Positions 1-8,655 of a stretch of 64,000 nucleotides of DNA are shown here, piece after piece. The notes under the pieces are model-generated. The model was given only the letters and a program-made list of their open reading frames with translations. It searched no databases and was not told where the DNA came from. Source of the DNA: Streptomyces sp. TLI_146 (GTDB lineage Bacteria > Actinomycetota > Actinomycetes > Streptomycetales > Streptomycetaceae); contig NZ_PJMX01000001.1 of NCBI RefSeq assembly GCF_002846415.1, positions 8,184,001-8,248,000 of the forward strand. The letters are read 5' to 3'. Positions within the stretch are counted from its first letter, which is position 1. The number at the start of each line of letters is the position of its first letter. Position numbers and translations under genes: made by a program.

Positions 1-202
1 ACGGGACGCCTTCGCCGCCGAGATGCAGGCAGCGGGCGTCGACTGGCGCCTCGTCGTCTACGGCGGGGCCCTGCACGCCTTCCACCACCCGCCGGTCGAC
101 CAGGCCGTACGCCCCGGCGTCGGCCACCACCCGCTTCACGCGCAGCGAGCCTGGGACGACATCGTCGACCTGCTCGCCGAGTGCCTGCCGGTGGGGGATT
201 GA
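1..202 (+). CDS. Dienelactone hydrolase family protein, C-terminal end (partial)
   Basis: Only the last 66 codons are in the window; the frame reads from base 2 to the TGA at 200-202. The tail contains WRLVVYGGALHAFHHP, the usual context of the catalytic His in dienelactone hydrolase-type alpha/beta hydrolases, followed by a C-terminal helix (AWDDIVDLLAECL). The nucleophile and acid residues lie left of the window, so the substrate cannot be guessed. It faces the minus-strand phosphoesterase gene and is not part of that operon. Confidence 0.75.
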   Translation, partial: RDAFAAEMQAAGVDWRLVVYGGALHAFHHPPVDQAVRPGVGHHPLHAQRAWDDIVDLLAECLPVGD

Positions 203-286
203 GCCAGGGCGCGATTACCCAGGCCACCGCATCGGCGCCTCCCAGGCCCCAATGTCAGCCGTCAGTCGTCAGCTGACAGTCCTCAT

Positions 287-370
287 CTGTCAGCCGTCAT
301 CTGTCAGCTGTCATCTGTCGGCTGCCATTTGTCAGCCGTCATCTGTCGGCTGTCATCTGTCAGCCGTCCG
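287..370. repeat. Six tandem 14-bp repeats overlapping a stop codon
   Basis: Six consecutive units of the form CTGTCAGCCGTCAT start at 287, 301, 315, 329, 343 and 357. The units differ at 0-3 positions. The last unit covers the TGA stop (360-362) of the minus-strand phosphoesterase gene, so the array forms its 3' untranslated region. Degenerate copies and a perfect palindrome GTCAGCTGAC (268-277) continue to the left. The unit is not a multiple of three, which fits a noncoding array. No protein-coding use is apparent. Confidence 0.85.
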
Positions 371-3110
371 ACTCCGGCGACGGCATATACGCGCCCGGCA
401 CGTCCTTCGGCGCGAAGATCTTGTGCTCGCCCGGGTACGGCGTGGTCCACTCGTGTGTCTCGTACCAGGTGAAGTGATTCATCTGCGCGGGGTTCGCGAA
501 GTCGGGCTTGGCGTCGGGGCCGGTCAGCCGTTGCTGTGCCTTCCAGGCGTTCCACTCCGCCGCGAGCTTCTGCTTGTCCTGCGGCACCTTCGCCGACGGG
601 ACGGCCGCCGCGCGGGGGTTCGGCGGCGCCGGGTTGTCCTCGCCGCAGGCAGGCGGGGTCGGCAGGCCTGCGGTCAGCGAAGTCCGGTTGGGCAGTGCCT
701 TGAACGGGGTGAAGTCCGCAGTGCGGGTGAACGCACCGCTCATCGGGCTGGCCGCGCTGTCCTTCTGGTTCATCGGGTGGATCCCGAGGATCTGCTCGAT
801 GGTGCGGATCATGGTGATCTGCGAGTAGTAGTGACTGTCGACGGCGCCGTGCCGGGCCCAGGGGCTGATGATCTGGATCGGGGCGCGGTGGCCGTCGACG
901 TGGTCGAGGCCGGCTTGGGAGTCGTCCTCGACGACGAAGATCGCGGAGTCCTTCCAGTACGGGCTGTGGGAGATCTCGTCGACGATCCGGCCGGTCGCGA
1001 GGTCGTTGTCCGCGACCTGCGCGGCCGCGTTCGCCGGGCCGCCGGTGTGGTCGCTGGAGAGCCAGAACATGTTGAGGTTCGCGGGACCGTTCTTCTCGAA
1101 GTCGCGCTTCCAGATCTCGGTCCGGTAGATGTCCGGGACACTGGTGTCGAACTTCGCGAAGCCGTGCACCGACACGGCGTTGAGCGACGGGATCGGCGAG
1201 GACGAGACCAGGGAATAGGCGGTGTCCTGCCCGGTCGCCCTCATGTTCTTGGTGTCGCAGTACAGGTTCTGCCAGCTCGCGTCCGACGGCTTGGTCAGGA
1301 ACTCCTGGAACTCGCCGAAGTCCCGTACGGACTTTCCGGCCGCCTGGGCGCCGGTCCACAGGAACCCGGTCCGCTGGTGGCCGAGCGCGTCGTTCTCGGT
1401 GTCGTAGCTGCGGGCGTACTCACCGGCCGAGGACTCGGTGTACTCCGGATCGTCGGCCTGCATCAGCCAGTTGTGCCCCTCGGCGGAGTTCGTGCCGATG
1501 TCGTACGTGTTGTCGTACAGCCCGAACTGCTGGGCCAGCGCGTGCTGGTTGGGCGTCACGTTCTCGCCGAACTCCGTCAGCGCCGGGTCGCCGTTGCCCC
1601 GGGGCACGTCGCCGAAGACCTGGTCGTAGGTGCGGTTCTCCTTGACGATCAGGAAGACGTGCTTGATCGTCGACGGGTCGCCGAGCCGTACGGGAACGGG
1701 CACCGGGTTCACCTTGCCCTTGGCCGTGGCGACCGAGCCGGGGGTCCAGCCGTTCTGCCGGAAGACCTTGGCCGTCTCGGACTTGATGACGCCGTCCTTG
1801 GGCAGCATGAACCGCTGCAGGCTCGATGTCGTGTCGTGGGTGCCGTGTCCGGCGCCGGCCGTGGGGCGGCGGGCGTCGATGCCCCGGGTGTTGGAGACCA
1901 GCACCAGGTTGCCGGCACTGGCGACCTCGGCGGGGAAGTAGTCCGTCGGGAGCAGGCCTACGTAGCCGACCGGCTCCTGCGGGGTCGTGTAGCGGTAGAC
2001 GGCGACGGCGTTGGCGCGGCCGAGTGTCACCAGAAGGTGGCCGTCGCGGGAGAACGCCACCGCGTTGGGCTCATAGCCCACCGACGCCTCCGGCCAGGGC
2101 TTGGTGGAGATGGTCTGGACGACCTTGTTCCGGGCGGTGTCGATGACCGAGACGTCGTTGGTGGCGGTGTTGGTCACGAACAGCGCGCCGTTCCTCGCGT
2201 ACAGCGCGGTCGGGTGCAGACCGACGTCGATGCTCGCGACGGCGGCGTCCGGGTTCGCCAGATCGATGACGCTGACGGTACCGGTGGTGGTCGCCGCGGT
2301 CACCGGGTCGGCCGGCACCTGGGTGTTGTACGAGTTGACCGTGGTGTCGCCGGGCCGTGCCGGACGGCCGCCCTCGTTGCTGACGTAGAGCTTGGAGCCG
2401 ACCGCGGCCACGGCGCGCGGGGCGTTGCCCACGGGCCAGCTCCGCTGGACGGCCCCGGTCGCCGTGTTGATGGCGACCACCCGGTTCTGGCCGTTGACCG
2501 CCGCGTACACGGTGGAACCGTCGGCCGAGAACACCGCCCCGCCCACCAGCGCGTGTTTGGGCCCGTCTGCCGGGATCTTGACGGACACGGGGTTGGCGAG
2601 GGTGCCGTCGCGGTTGACGGTGAACCTGGTGTAGCCGTCGGTCTGGCCCAGCCACAGCTGCGTACCGTCGGGGGAGTACGTGGGGCCTTCCTGGCCCACG
2701 TCGTTGCCGCTGATGCGCAGGTCCGCCGAGGCAGAGTTGCCGATGACCTGCTGCACCTTCCACTTCCTGAGGTCGACGATGTCCAGTGCCATCCCGCCGT
2801 CGGCGACCGAGGCCGCGAGGTGGGTGCCGTCCGGGCTGACCGACGACGACATGATCTTGCCGTTGTTGATGACGAGACGGTTGCCGAACGGGGCGATGAA
2901 CTGGTCGCTGGAGATGACCTGGCCCTGGCGGGTGTTCTGGCCGACGCGGGCTGTGCCGAACTGCTGTGTCTGGGCGAGGGCGGTACCGGCGAGGGCGAGG
3001 CCGAGAACGGTGATGCCCGCCGCTGTCAGGGGTGTTCGGCGGCCGAGGCGTCTGGTGAGCGAGCCGGGGCGCCCCTTTCCGGTGCTCCGGCGGCGGCGTG
3101 TGACCTGCAT
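360..3110 (-). CDS. Secreted YncE-like beta-propeller / phosphoesterase fusion
   Basis: A 916-residue exported protein. Residues 1-47 have an Arg-rich start and a hydrophobic core ending in ALA, a signal peptide. Residues about 60-430 carry YVTN/YncE-type propeller motifs (repeated SVSPDGT, VIDLANP, VIDTARNKVV). The C-terminal half is a phosphoesterase of the alkaline-phosphatase/phospholipase C superfamily: IVKENRTYDQVFGD (metal-binding Asp near 496), AEGHNWLMQADDPEY and VVEDDSQAGLDHVDGHR. The likely role is extracytoplasmic phosphate-ester hydrolysis; the substrate is unknown. It starts 4 nt after the permease stop, so it is probably the third gene of the ABC operon. The stop lies inside a 14-bp tandem array. 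Confidence 0.88.
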   Translation of the reverse strand: MQVTRRRRSTGKGRPGSLTRRLGRRTPLTAAGITVLGLALAGTALAQTQQFGTARVGQNTRQGQVISSDQFIAPFGNRLVINNGKIMSSSVSPDGTHLAASVADGGMALDIVDLRKWKVQQVIGNSASADLRISGNDVGQEGPTYSPDGTQLWLGQTDGYTRFTVNRDGTLANPVSVKIPADGPKHALVGGAVFSADGSTVYAAVNGQNRVVAINTATGAVQRSWPVGNAPRAVAAVGSKLYVSNEGGRPARPGDTTVNSYNTQVPADPVTAATTTGTVSVIDLANPDAAVASIDVGLHPTALYARNGALFVTNTATNDVSVIDTARNKVVQTISTKPWPEASVGYEPNAVAFSRDGHLLVTLGRANAVAVYRYTTPQEPVGYVGLLPTDYFPAEVASAGNLVLVSNTRGIDARRPTAGAGHGTHDTTSSLQRFMLPKDGVIKSETAKVFRQNGWTPGSVATAKGKVNPVPVPVRLGDPSTIKHVFLIVKENRTYDQVFGDVPRGNGDPALTEFGENVTPNQHALAQQFGLYDNTYDIGTNSAEGHNWLMQADDPEYTESSAGEYARSYDTENDALGHQRTGFLWTGAQAAGKSVRDFGEFQEFLTKPSDASWQNLYCDTKNMRATGQDTAYSLVSSSPIPSLNAVSVHGFAKFDTSVPDIYRTEIWKRDFEKNGPANLNMFWLSSDHTGGPANAAAQVADNDLATGRIVDEISHSPYWKDSAIFVVEDDSQAGLDHVDGHRAPIQIISPWARHGAVDSHYYSQITMIRTIEQILGIHPMNQKDSAASPMSGAFTRTADFTPFKALPNRTSLTAGLPTPPACGEDNPAPPNPRAAAVPSAKVPQDKQKLAAEWNAWKAQQRLTGPDAKPDFANPAQMNHFTWYETHEWTTPYPGEHKIFAPKDVPGAYMPSPESDG

Positions 3111-3114
3111 GGAG

Positions 3115-4473
3115 TCATCCCTTCGGGGTGGCGGCGAGCAGTTCGACGTTGCCGTCGAACTGCCAGAGCGGGTTGGGCGCGTCCCCGGTCGGGGTCCGCA
3201 GCAGGAAGTAGCCGTTGACCTCCTTGGGTCCGTCGCCGTCGGCCACGAACCGCCCGTCTGCGGCGACGTCGAGCTGGTACACGGCCGTCCCGGTGGCCCG
3301 GACGTCGGGGAGGTGCCAGGAGACGACGCAGCGCCAGTCGTTGCCCGGCCCGTGGGCGCCGGTCGTGACGCTGCCCTTGGTGCACGCCGCCGTGGCTTTG
3401 AGCTGCGCCTCGGTGACGGCGGGACGGTTGAGCTCCTCGGCCTGGAGGCGATAGAGGTGGGCGAAGGCCGTGGCGAGTGAGCGCTGCACCTTGGTCTGCT
3501 CGATGCCGGAGCCCGTGGCCGGGGTCGCGGTGGCGACGACCGCCACCGTCACGGTGAGGAGTCCCGCGAGCGGCAGGACTCCGGCGGTGACCGCGCGGCG
3601 CCCCGAGCCGTCGTCGTGGAGGTTGGTGAAGTCGCGCCGCAGGAAGAGCAGATAGGCCAGCGCCGTCGCGGTGACGGCCCACACCAGGGCGACCGCGATG
3701 CCGATCAGCAGCGGGCCGACCTGCGCCGGGTCGGTGAACAGCCCGTTCCAGGCGATGAAGGCGTAGCCGGGCATGGCGAGGCGTACGGCGACGGGCAGCG
3801 GCAGCATCTGGGCGAGTTGCATCGCCAGCGCGACGAGCACGGGCAGCAGCAGCCCCATCGGGGACCGCCCCAGCGCGACCGACCCGAGGAGCCCGATCGC
3901 GGCGAGCGCCAGGGTCGGGGCGAGCACGCAGAGCCAGGCGAGCAGGACCTTCCCGGCCGCGTCCGACGGGGCCAGCAGGTGGCCGTCGAGGCCGACGAGC
4001 GGCTGGTTCCCGACCGCCAGGACCCCGCCGACCGTGCTCGATGCGACCAGGCCGACCACGAGCAGCACGATCGCGGTGAGGCTGGCCAGCGCCTTCGCCG
4101 CGAAGATCCGCCGGGGCGACCGTACCGCCACGAGCAGATGGCGCCAGGTGCCGAGCCGGTCCTCGGAGGCGAACACATCACCGGCGACCACCGAGGTCAG
4201 CAGCGGGAGCGCCCAGGCGCCCGAGAAGCCGAGCGTCACCAGCGGCCCGGCCCACCCGGTGGCGTGCATCCAGCGGCCGAAGAGCGTGTCGACGGGGAGC
4301 GAGCTCTGCCGGCTCACCGCGGCGACGAAGAGCGCCGGAACGAGCCAGCAGGCGAGGACCAGCAGGCGCACCCGCCAGGAGGAGAAGAGTTTGACCAGTT
4401 CGAAGCGGTAGGCGCGGGCCACCGAGACGGTGCGGGCACCGGTGGCGCGGTGGGCGGCGACGGTCGTGGTCAT
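3115..4473 (-). CDS. ABC transporter permease with C-terminal extracytoplasmic domain
   Basis: A 452-residue membrane protein. Residues about 28-310 hold roughly six to seven hydrophobic segments in the pattern of ABC-2-type permeases. After the last segment (LLTVTVAVVATA) there is an unusual soluble tail of about 140 residues, with Cys in AACTKGS and WRCVVSWHLP, that resembles a small secreted domain. The ATG at 4473 overlaps the ATPase stop (ATGA), indicating translational coupling. It forms an exporter with the upstream ATPase; the cargo is unknown. The open frame continues upstream but lies inside the ATPase gene, so the internal ATG is preferred. Confidence 0.85.
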   Translation of the reverse strand: MTTTVAAHRATGARTVSVARAYRFELVKLFSSWRVRLLVLACWLVPALFVAAVSRQSSLPVDTLFGRWMHATGWAGPLVTLGFSGAWALPLLTSVVAGDVFASEDRLGTWRHLLVAVRSPRRIFAAKALASLTAIVLLVVGLVASSTVGGVLAVGNQPLVGLDGHLLAPSDAAGKVLLAWLCVLAPTLALAAIGLLGSVALGRSPMGLLLPVLVALAMQLAQMLPLPVAVRLAMPGYAFIAWNGLFTDPAQVGPLLIGIAVALVWAVTATALAYLLFLRRDFTNLHDDGSGRRAVTAGVLPLAGLLTVTVAVVATATPATGSGIEQTKVQRSLATAFAHLYRLQAEELNRPAVTEAQLKATAACTKGSVTTGAHGPGNDWRCVVSWHLPDVRATGTAVYQLDVAADGRFVADGDGPKEVNGYFLLRTPTGDAPNPLWQFDGNVELLAATPKG

Positions 4474-5429
4474 CGGCCGTCCTCCTGCCCCTCGGTGAGG
4501 GCGAGGAACGCGGCCTCCAGCGGTGACACCACGGGGGCGAGCTCGCGCACCGCGATGCCCGCGAGCACCAGCCGCCTCACCAGTTCGTCGACAGCGGGCA
4601 CCCGCGCGCGCACCACGAGCACCGCGCCGTCGTGCCCTGCCTTGACTCCGTGGGCAGCGTCGGCGGCGTCGCCGGTACGGATCCCGTCCGTATCGGCGGC
4701 CAGTCGGAGGGCGGCTCGCGGGTCGGAGGTGCGCAGTCGGTAGTCGAGTTCGCGGTTCTCGGCGGCCAGCTTGCTCAACGGGCCGGAGAAGACGACCCGT
4801 CCGGTGGAGAGGATGGTGACCTCGGAGCACAGCGCTTCGAGGTCGTCCATGCGGTGGCTGGACAGCACGATGCTGGTTCCCCCCGCCGCCAGCCGGGTGA
4901 GGACACGGTGCACGTGTCGCTTGCCGGCCGGGTCGAGGCCGTTGGCGGGCTCGTCGAGTACGAGCAGCCGGGGCTCGGTCAGCAGAGCGGCGGCCAGCCC
5001 GAGCCGTTGGCGCATACCGAGCGAGAATCCACGGGCCCGGTCGTCGGCGACATCGGTGAGACCGACCTGGTCGAGTACGTCGTCGATGCCCGCCGCCGAT
5101 ACGTCACGGCCGTGCAGCGCGGCCAGCGCGGCGAGGTTGCGGCGGGCGGTGAGCGAGGGGTAGAGGCCGGGGCCGTCCACGAATCCGGCGACACCGTCGG
5201 GAGCGGCGAGTGCCCGCCCGACGGGCGTACCGAGAATGTCGAGGTGACCGCTGTCGGCGACGGCCAGGCCCAACAGGAGGCCGAGCAGCGTGGTCTTGCC
5301 CGCCCCGTTCGGCCCGGCCAGACCGTGGATCTGGCCCCGTGCCACGTCCAGATCGACGCCGTCGAGCGCCACCACGTCGCCGAAACACTTGGTGATCCCA
5401 CGAGCCCGGATCGCGAGCGGTGTGTCCAT
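4470..5429 (-). CDS. ABC transporter ATP-binding protein
   Basis: A 319-residue cytoplasmic ATPase. Walker A is GPNGAGKTT (39-47), the signature is FSLGMRQ (135-141), and Walker B LLVLDEPANGLDP starts at 155. The C-terminal 90 residues match the accessory region of DrrA/CcmA-type drug or lipid exporters. The ATG at 5429 is chosen because AGAGAGGTG lies just upstream and the family consensus begins there; an open frame extends to 5699 but looks noncoding. First gene of an operon with the permease (4-nt overlap) and phosphoesterase. Confidence 0.9.
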   Translation of the reverse strand: MDTPLAIRARGITKCFGDVVALDGVDLDVARGQIHGLAGPNGAGKTTLLGLLLGLAVADSGHLDILGTPVGRALAAPDGVAGFVDGPGLYPSLTARRNLAALAALHGRDVSAAGIDDVLDQVGLTDVADDRARGFSLGMRQRLGLAAALLTEPRLLVLDEPANGLDPAGKRHVHRVLTRLAAGGTSIVLSSHRMDDLEALCSEVTILSTGRVVFSGPLSKLAAENRELDYRLRTSDPRAALRLAADTDGIRTGDAADAAHGVKAGHDGAVLVVRARVPAVDELVRRLVLAGIAVRELAPVVSPLEAAFLALTEGQEDGR

Positions 5430-5640
5430 GACACCTCTCTTTCGAGACGTCAAGGACCATAGAAGCGCCACACGACGCAGACAGGCAAGGCGAGTTGAAC
5501 GCCGAGGGAACAGAAGGTGACCGTCAACTGTCGTGCCGAGACTGGAGAAGCGGCCATGACCGGCTAGGCAGCCGCGCGCCGTCGCGGCGGCCTGGATGTC
5601 GATGCCGGGGCGACGCCCGTCAGGGCGGGGGAGAGGTGGC

Positions 5641-6246
5641 TCATGCCTCCTTGTGCGTGCCGGACGGGTCGGAGCCGTCGCCGAGAACGGTGCCGACATA
5701 CGCTGCGAGCGAGGAGCGCAGGGCTTCGGGCGTCATCTTCTGACTGTCGATCAGATGCGCCACGAGGTCGGCGCGGATCGCGGCCAGCAGGGCGTGAGCG
5801 GTGAAATCCGCGGCGGGGACGCCGGGCACCTGGGCCAGGGTCTCGCGAAGGATGTCGTGCCACCAGCCGTAGTGCTCAGCCTGGTAGGGGCTGCCGAGTC
5901 CGGCGTCTTCCGCCGCCGACATCAGGCTCCGGTTCTCGATCTTGAAGCGCAGTGAGGCGTCGAGGAGGTCGAGCACCCGCTGCCGTGGTGAGGAAGTGGC
6001 CGCGTCCTGCGCTTCCCGTACGGCTTGCTGTACGGGTTCGAGGCGGGAGGCGATGACGGCGCCGATCAGTCCGGCGCGGTCGCCGAAGCGGCGGAACAGG
6101 GTGCCCTTGCCCACGCCCGCCGCCGTGGCGATGTCGTCCATCGACACGCTGTGGGGGCTGTCGCTGGCGGCGAAGAGGGCATCCGCGGCAGCCAGCACGG
6201 CTTCTCGGTTGCGCAGTGCGTCCGCGCGTTCTGTGCGCTGGGCCAC
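5641..6246 (-). CDS. TetR family transcriptional regulator
   Basis: A 201-residue repressor-type protein. The N-terminal helix-turn-helix reads SVSMDDIATAAGVGKGTLFRRFGDR (about 33-57), typical of TetR proteins. The rest is a helical ligand domain with no assignable ligand. GTG start at 6246 follows AAGGAGGAC. It lies 118 bp downstream of the NmrA-type gene in the same direction, so it may be the last gene of that operon and may act at the twin palindromes at 7737-7788. That link is inferred from position only. Confidence 0.88.
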   Translation of the reverse strand: MAQRTERADALRNREAVLAAADALFAASDSPHSVSMDDIATAAGVGKGTLFRRFGDRAGLIGAVIASRLEPVQQAVREAQDAATSSPRQRVLDLLDASLRFKIENRSLMSAAEDAGLGSPYQAEHYGWWHDILRETLAQVPGVPAADFTAHALLAAIRADLVAHLIDSQKMTPEALRSSLAAYVGTVLGDGSDPSGTHKEA

Positions 6247-6284
6247 GGGGTCCTCCTTGGTCTTCGGCCGGTCCCGGCCCCGGG

Positions 6285-6295
6285 GAATGATATTC
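6285..6295 (-). promoter_or_regulatory. Putative -10 region / small palindrome before the TetR gene
   Basis: GAATGATATTC is an inverted repeat (GAAT/ATTC) and on the minus strand holds TATCAT, a plausible -10 hexamer about 40 bp before the GTG at 6246. No convincing -35 was found. Confidence 0.3.
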
Positions 6296-6364
6296 GCTGG
6301 GGTCGCGGGAGCATCGGTCCGTGCCGGGCGGGCAGTGCTTCGCCGCCCCCTGCCTCGCAGAAGC

Positions 6365-7213
6365 TCAGGAGCGTGTTCGGCCCACCTCCCGCTCGACGAA
6401 GGTGCGGAAGGTGCCCGGGCTGTGGCCGGTGAGGCGCTGGACGGCGTCCGAGGTGCGGTCCTCGGCCCCCTCGGCGATGGCGCGGTCCATGGCGGCCAGC
6501 ATGGTGGCGAACTCCAGCGGTATCTCGGCCGCCCATCGGTCCCGCAGCTGCTCGAAGGTCAGCCGCCGGTGCACCACGGTCCGGCCGACGCTCTCGGTGA
6601 GGATCGCCGCGACGTCGTCGTAACTCAGCGTCTGCGGCCCGGTGAGGATCAAATCGGTGTTGGGGGCCTGCTCGTCGGTCAGGGCGCGTACGGCGACGGC
6701 GGCGATGTCCTCCGCGTCGACGAACCCGACGCGGCCGTCTCCCGCGGCCGACCTGATCGCGCCCTCGTCGCGGATGCTGCGCGCATGGGGCATGGATCCG
6801 GTGAAGTTCTGCATGAACCAGGAGGGCCGCAGCACCGCCCACTGCGCGAACAGCCCGGGCAGTGCCTCGTGGACCTGCCCCACCGTAGGGCCGCCGGAGG
6901 GGATCGCCGACGAGCTGAGCAGTACCGCCCGCTGCACGCCCGCATCGCGGGCCAGGCGCAGGAACGGCAGCATGACCGTGGCCGGGGCCGAAGAGCCGAT
7001 CGGCGGCACGAGGTAGACGCGGTCGACGCCGTCCACAGCCCCGCTCCAGGTCGCGGGCTCGTTCCAGTCGAAGCGGACAGCCTCGGCACCCTCCACCGGC
7101 GTGGCGCTTCGCCCTGCGGCCTTGACGCGGTGGCGCTCCGCGATCAGGCGGGCGGTGACACGGCGGCCGGTGGTGCCGGTGGCTCCGATGACCAGGGTGG
7201 CGGGGGAGTTCAT
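6365..7213 (-). CDS. NmrA-type NAD(P)-binding oxidoreductase (SDR, atypical)
   Basis: A 282-residue Rossmann-fold protein. VIGATGTTGRRV near the N terminus is the dinucleotide-binding loop. The motifs RDAGVQRAVLLSSSA, LRPSWFMQNF and LILTGPQTLSYDDVAAIL match the NmrA/azoreductase-like NAD(P)H-dependent group, which lacks the classical Tyr-xxx-Lys pair. The ATG at 7213 overlaps the stop of the NTF2-like gene (ATGA), so the two are translationally coupled. Probable small-molecule reductase or redox sensor; the substrate is unknown. Confidence 0.88.
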   Translation of the reverse strand: MNSPATLVIGATGTTGRRVTARLIAERHRVKAAGRSATPVEGAEAVRFDWNEPATWSGAVDGVDRVYLVPPIGSSAPATVMLPFLRLARDAGVQRAVLLSSSAIPSGGPTVGQVHEALPGLFAQWAVLRPSWFMQNFTGSMPHARSIRDEGAIRSAAGDGRVGFVDAEDIAAVAVRALTDEQAPNTDLILTGPQTLSYDDVAAILTESVGRTVVHRRLTFEQLRDRWAAEIPLEFATMLAAMDRAIAEGAEDRTSDAVQRLTGHSPGTFRTFVEREVGRTRS

Positions 7214-7635
7214 CGGTGCCCTCCCAGGAAGTCGACGCCGGGCTGCTGAACGGTGAGCGGGTTCCAGTAGTCGCGGTAGGAGGTGATGCGCCCGTCGTGG
7301 ACGGTGACCACGGCGATGTACGTCATGTCGAAGGGGCTGTCGGTCGCCACCAGGCGGCCGACCGCGCGCATCTCCACCACGATCGTCTCGGGAGCCGTGG
7401 TCTGGTGGATCGTCACATCGGGGAATCCGTGCAGGTCGATGTGGTCGGGGTAGTGGCGCATGTAGTCCGCGACGGACTGTCGGCCCTCCAGCCGCTCGGG
7501 CCAGCCCGGGGGTGCGAAGGGGAACTCCATGACTCCCTCCTCGTCCCACAGGTCCACCCAGCCGGGGATGTCCTTCTCCAACAGCAGTCGCAGACCGTGG
7601 TGGTACAGCTCCGCGGGCGCCATGGGCACTGACAT
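7210..7635 (-). CDS. NTF2-like / SnoaL-fold protein
   Basis: A protein of about 141 residues with the NTF2-like alpha+beta cone pattern: GWVDLWDEEGVMEFPFAPPG near the N terminus, then ADYMRHY, DVTIHQTT, VVTVHDGRITSYRDYWNP. Such proteins are small isomerases, cyclases or detoxifying partners of oxidoreductases. The start is uncertain: ATG 7635 is preferred (GGAA upstream); ATG 7683 and ATG 7623 are alternatives. First gene of the NmrA operon, downstream of the twin operator palindromes. Confidence 0.8.
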   Translation of the reverse strand: MSVPMAPAELYHHGLRLLLEKDIPGWVDLWDEEGVMEFPFAPPGWPERLEGRQSVADYMRHYPDHIDLHGFPDVTIHQTTAPETIVVEMRAVGRLVATDSPFDMTYIAVVTVHDGRITSYRDYWNPLTVQQPGVDFLGGHR

Positions 7636-7736
7636 GGTCAAGGGTTCCGTTCCGCTCGAAGACACGGCGATCCCACTCGTCATGTGAAGCGCGATGTCCA
7701 GTCATGACGGTGTTTCGGTACGTGGCGCCAGCACGC

Positions 7737-7788
7737 AAGCGGACTGGCGGTCCGTATGGGCATGAGCATACGGACCGCCAGTCCGCTT
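7737..7788. promoter_or_regulatory. Two TetR-type operators arranged as a 22-bp perfect inverted repeat
   Basis: Bases 7737-7758 and 7767-7788 are perfect reverse complements separated by 8 bp. Each arm is itself a smaller dyad, CGGAC-N5-GTCCG, the form of a TetR-family operator. The site lies about 100 bp upstream of the NTF2-like/NmrA operon start, whose downstream gene encodes a TetR regulator. A hairpin terminator for the DM13 gene is the alternative, but there is no T-run and the nested dyads favour protein binding. Confidence 0.7.
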
Positions 7789-7824
7789 AACAAGGGCGGG
7801 CGTGATGGGGGCTCGAAGCGTCCG

Positions 7825-7893
7825 GGCCTGCCGGTGTTGTTCGCGTACGCGGTGCCCAGGCCTGCCGGTGTTGTCCGCGTACGCAGCGCTCGT
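7825..7893. repeat. 34-bp imperfect tandem duplication
   Basis: Two adjacent copies share GGCCTGCCGGTGTTGT and CGCGTACGC with a period of 34 bp. They lie in the gap between the NTF2-like operon and the DM13 gene. No coding role is evident. Confidence 0.7.
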
Positions 7894-7950
7894 GTCGTCG
7901 TCGCGGAAGGTGCCTGGGAGGGGAGGGGAGGGGCAGGCGTCATCGTCCCC

Positions 7951-8493
7951 TCATGTCGCGCGCTTGAGCTCCGCCGCACCGAAGGAGACGTCGAAGCGGT
8001 CGCACCAGATGCTGACGCTGGTGTAGGCGGCCAGGTCGAGGTCGGCCGGCAGGTCGTAGTTCTGGTCGCCCTTGTTGCCCTTGAGCTTGCCGAGGCTGAC
8101 GTGCTTGCCGTCGTCGAAGACCCGCCAGCCCGCTGTGCCCTTCTTCACCGGCGCATCGGTGACCAGCACCCGGAGGTCGGGTCCGTTGCTGGTGTCGAGG
8201 CCCTCCAGGCGCAAGGTCCTTGTGCCGTTCGGGAGTTGGAGGATGCGCACGGACCCCTTCGTCGTATGTTCGTGGCTGATCAGCTCGCCGGTCGCGAGGA
8301 CGGACGGCCCCGGCCGCGCACCGGCGGTGGCGGGCGCGGCGGTCGGCAGCGCGTCGTGAACCGTCTCGTCCACCCATAGCTTCCACGGCTGGAACCAGTA
8401 CAGGCCCACGGCCAGCAGCAGTACCGCGAGGCCCGACAGGGCGATACCCAGGGGCCTCCTCAAGAAAGCAACCAGTGCGGTGACCGCGCGCAT
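7951..8493 (-). CDS. DM13 domain membrane-anchored protein
   Basis: A 180-residue protein with one N-terminal membrane segment (LGIALSGLAVLLLAVGLYWF, about 15-34) and an extracytoplasmic DM13 domain from about residue 62: GELISHEHTTKGSVRILQLP, DLRVLVTDAPV, NQNYDLP-like repeat and SIWCDRFDVSFGAA with the conserved Cys. DM13 domains are proposed to act in electron transfer or redox reactions at the envelope. The gene stands alone on the minus strand. Start ATG 8493 follows GGGAGAGGGAG. Confidence 0.9.
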   Translation of the reverse strand: MRAVTALVAFLRRPLGIALSGLAVLLLAVGLYWFQPWKLWVDETVHDALPTAAPATAGARPGPSVLATGELISHEHTTKGSVRILQLPNGTRTLRLEGLDTSNGPDLRVLVTDAPVKKGTAGWRVFDDGKHVSLGKLKGNKGDQNYDLPADLDLAAYTSVSIWCDRFDVSFGAAELKRAT

Positions 8494-8655
8494 GACTCCC
8501 TCTCCCTCTTAGTTCGAAGAGGTCGCCCCCCTTCTCTCGTCCAGCTAAGCCGAACCGGCGGCTGTATGGACGTCCGGGCCGATGACGGAAGTCTTACGTC
8601 GTCGGGGACGGGGTGGCAGGCGGTGGGGCGGATCGCGCGATCCCACCTGTCCGTA

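Noticed and set aside
287..370. Possible CRISPR array
   Set aside because: Units are only 14 bp with no unique spacers and no cas genes.
252..3218. A 988-codon open frame antisense to the phosphoesterase
   Set aside because: Arg/Gly/Val-rich translation with no domain; a shadow of the high-GC coding strand.
7737..7788. Intrinsic terminator of the DM13 gene
   Set aside because: No T-run, unusually long stem, and nested dyads in each arm fit operators better.
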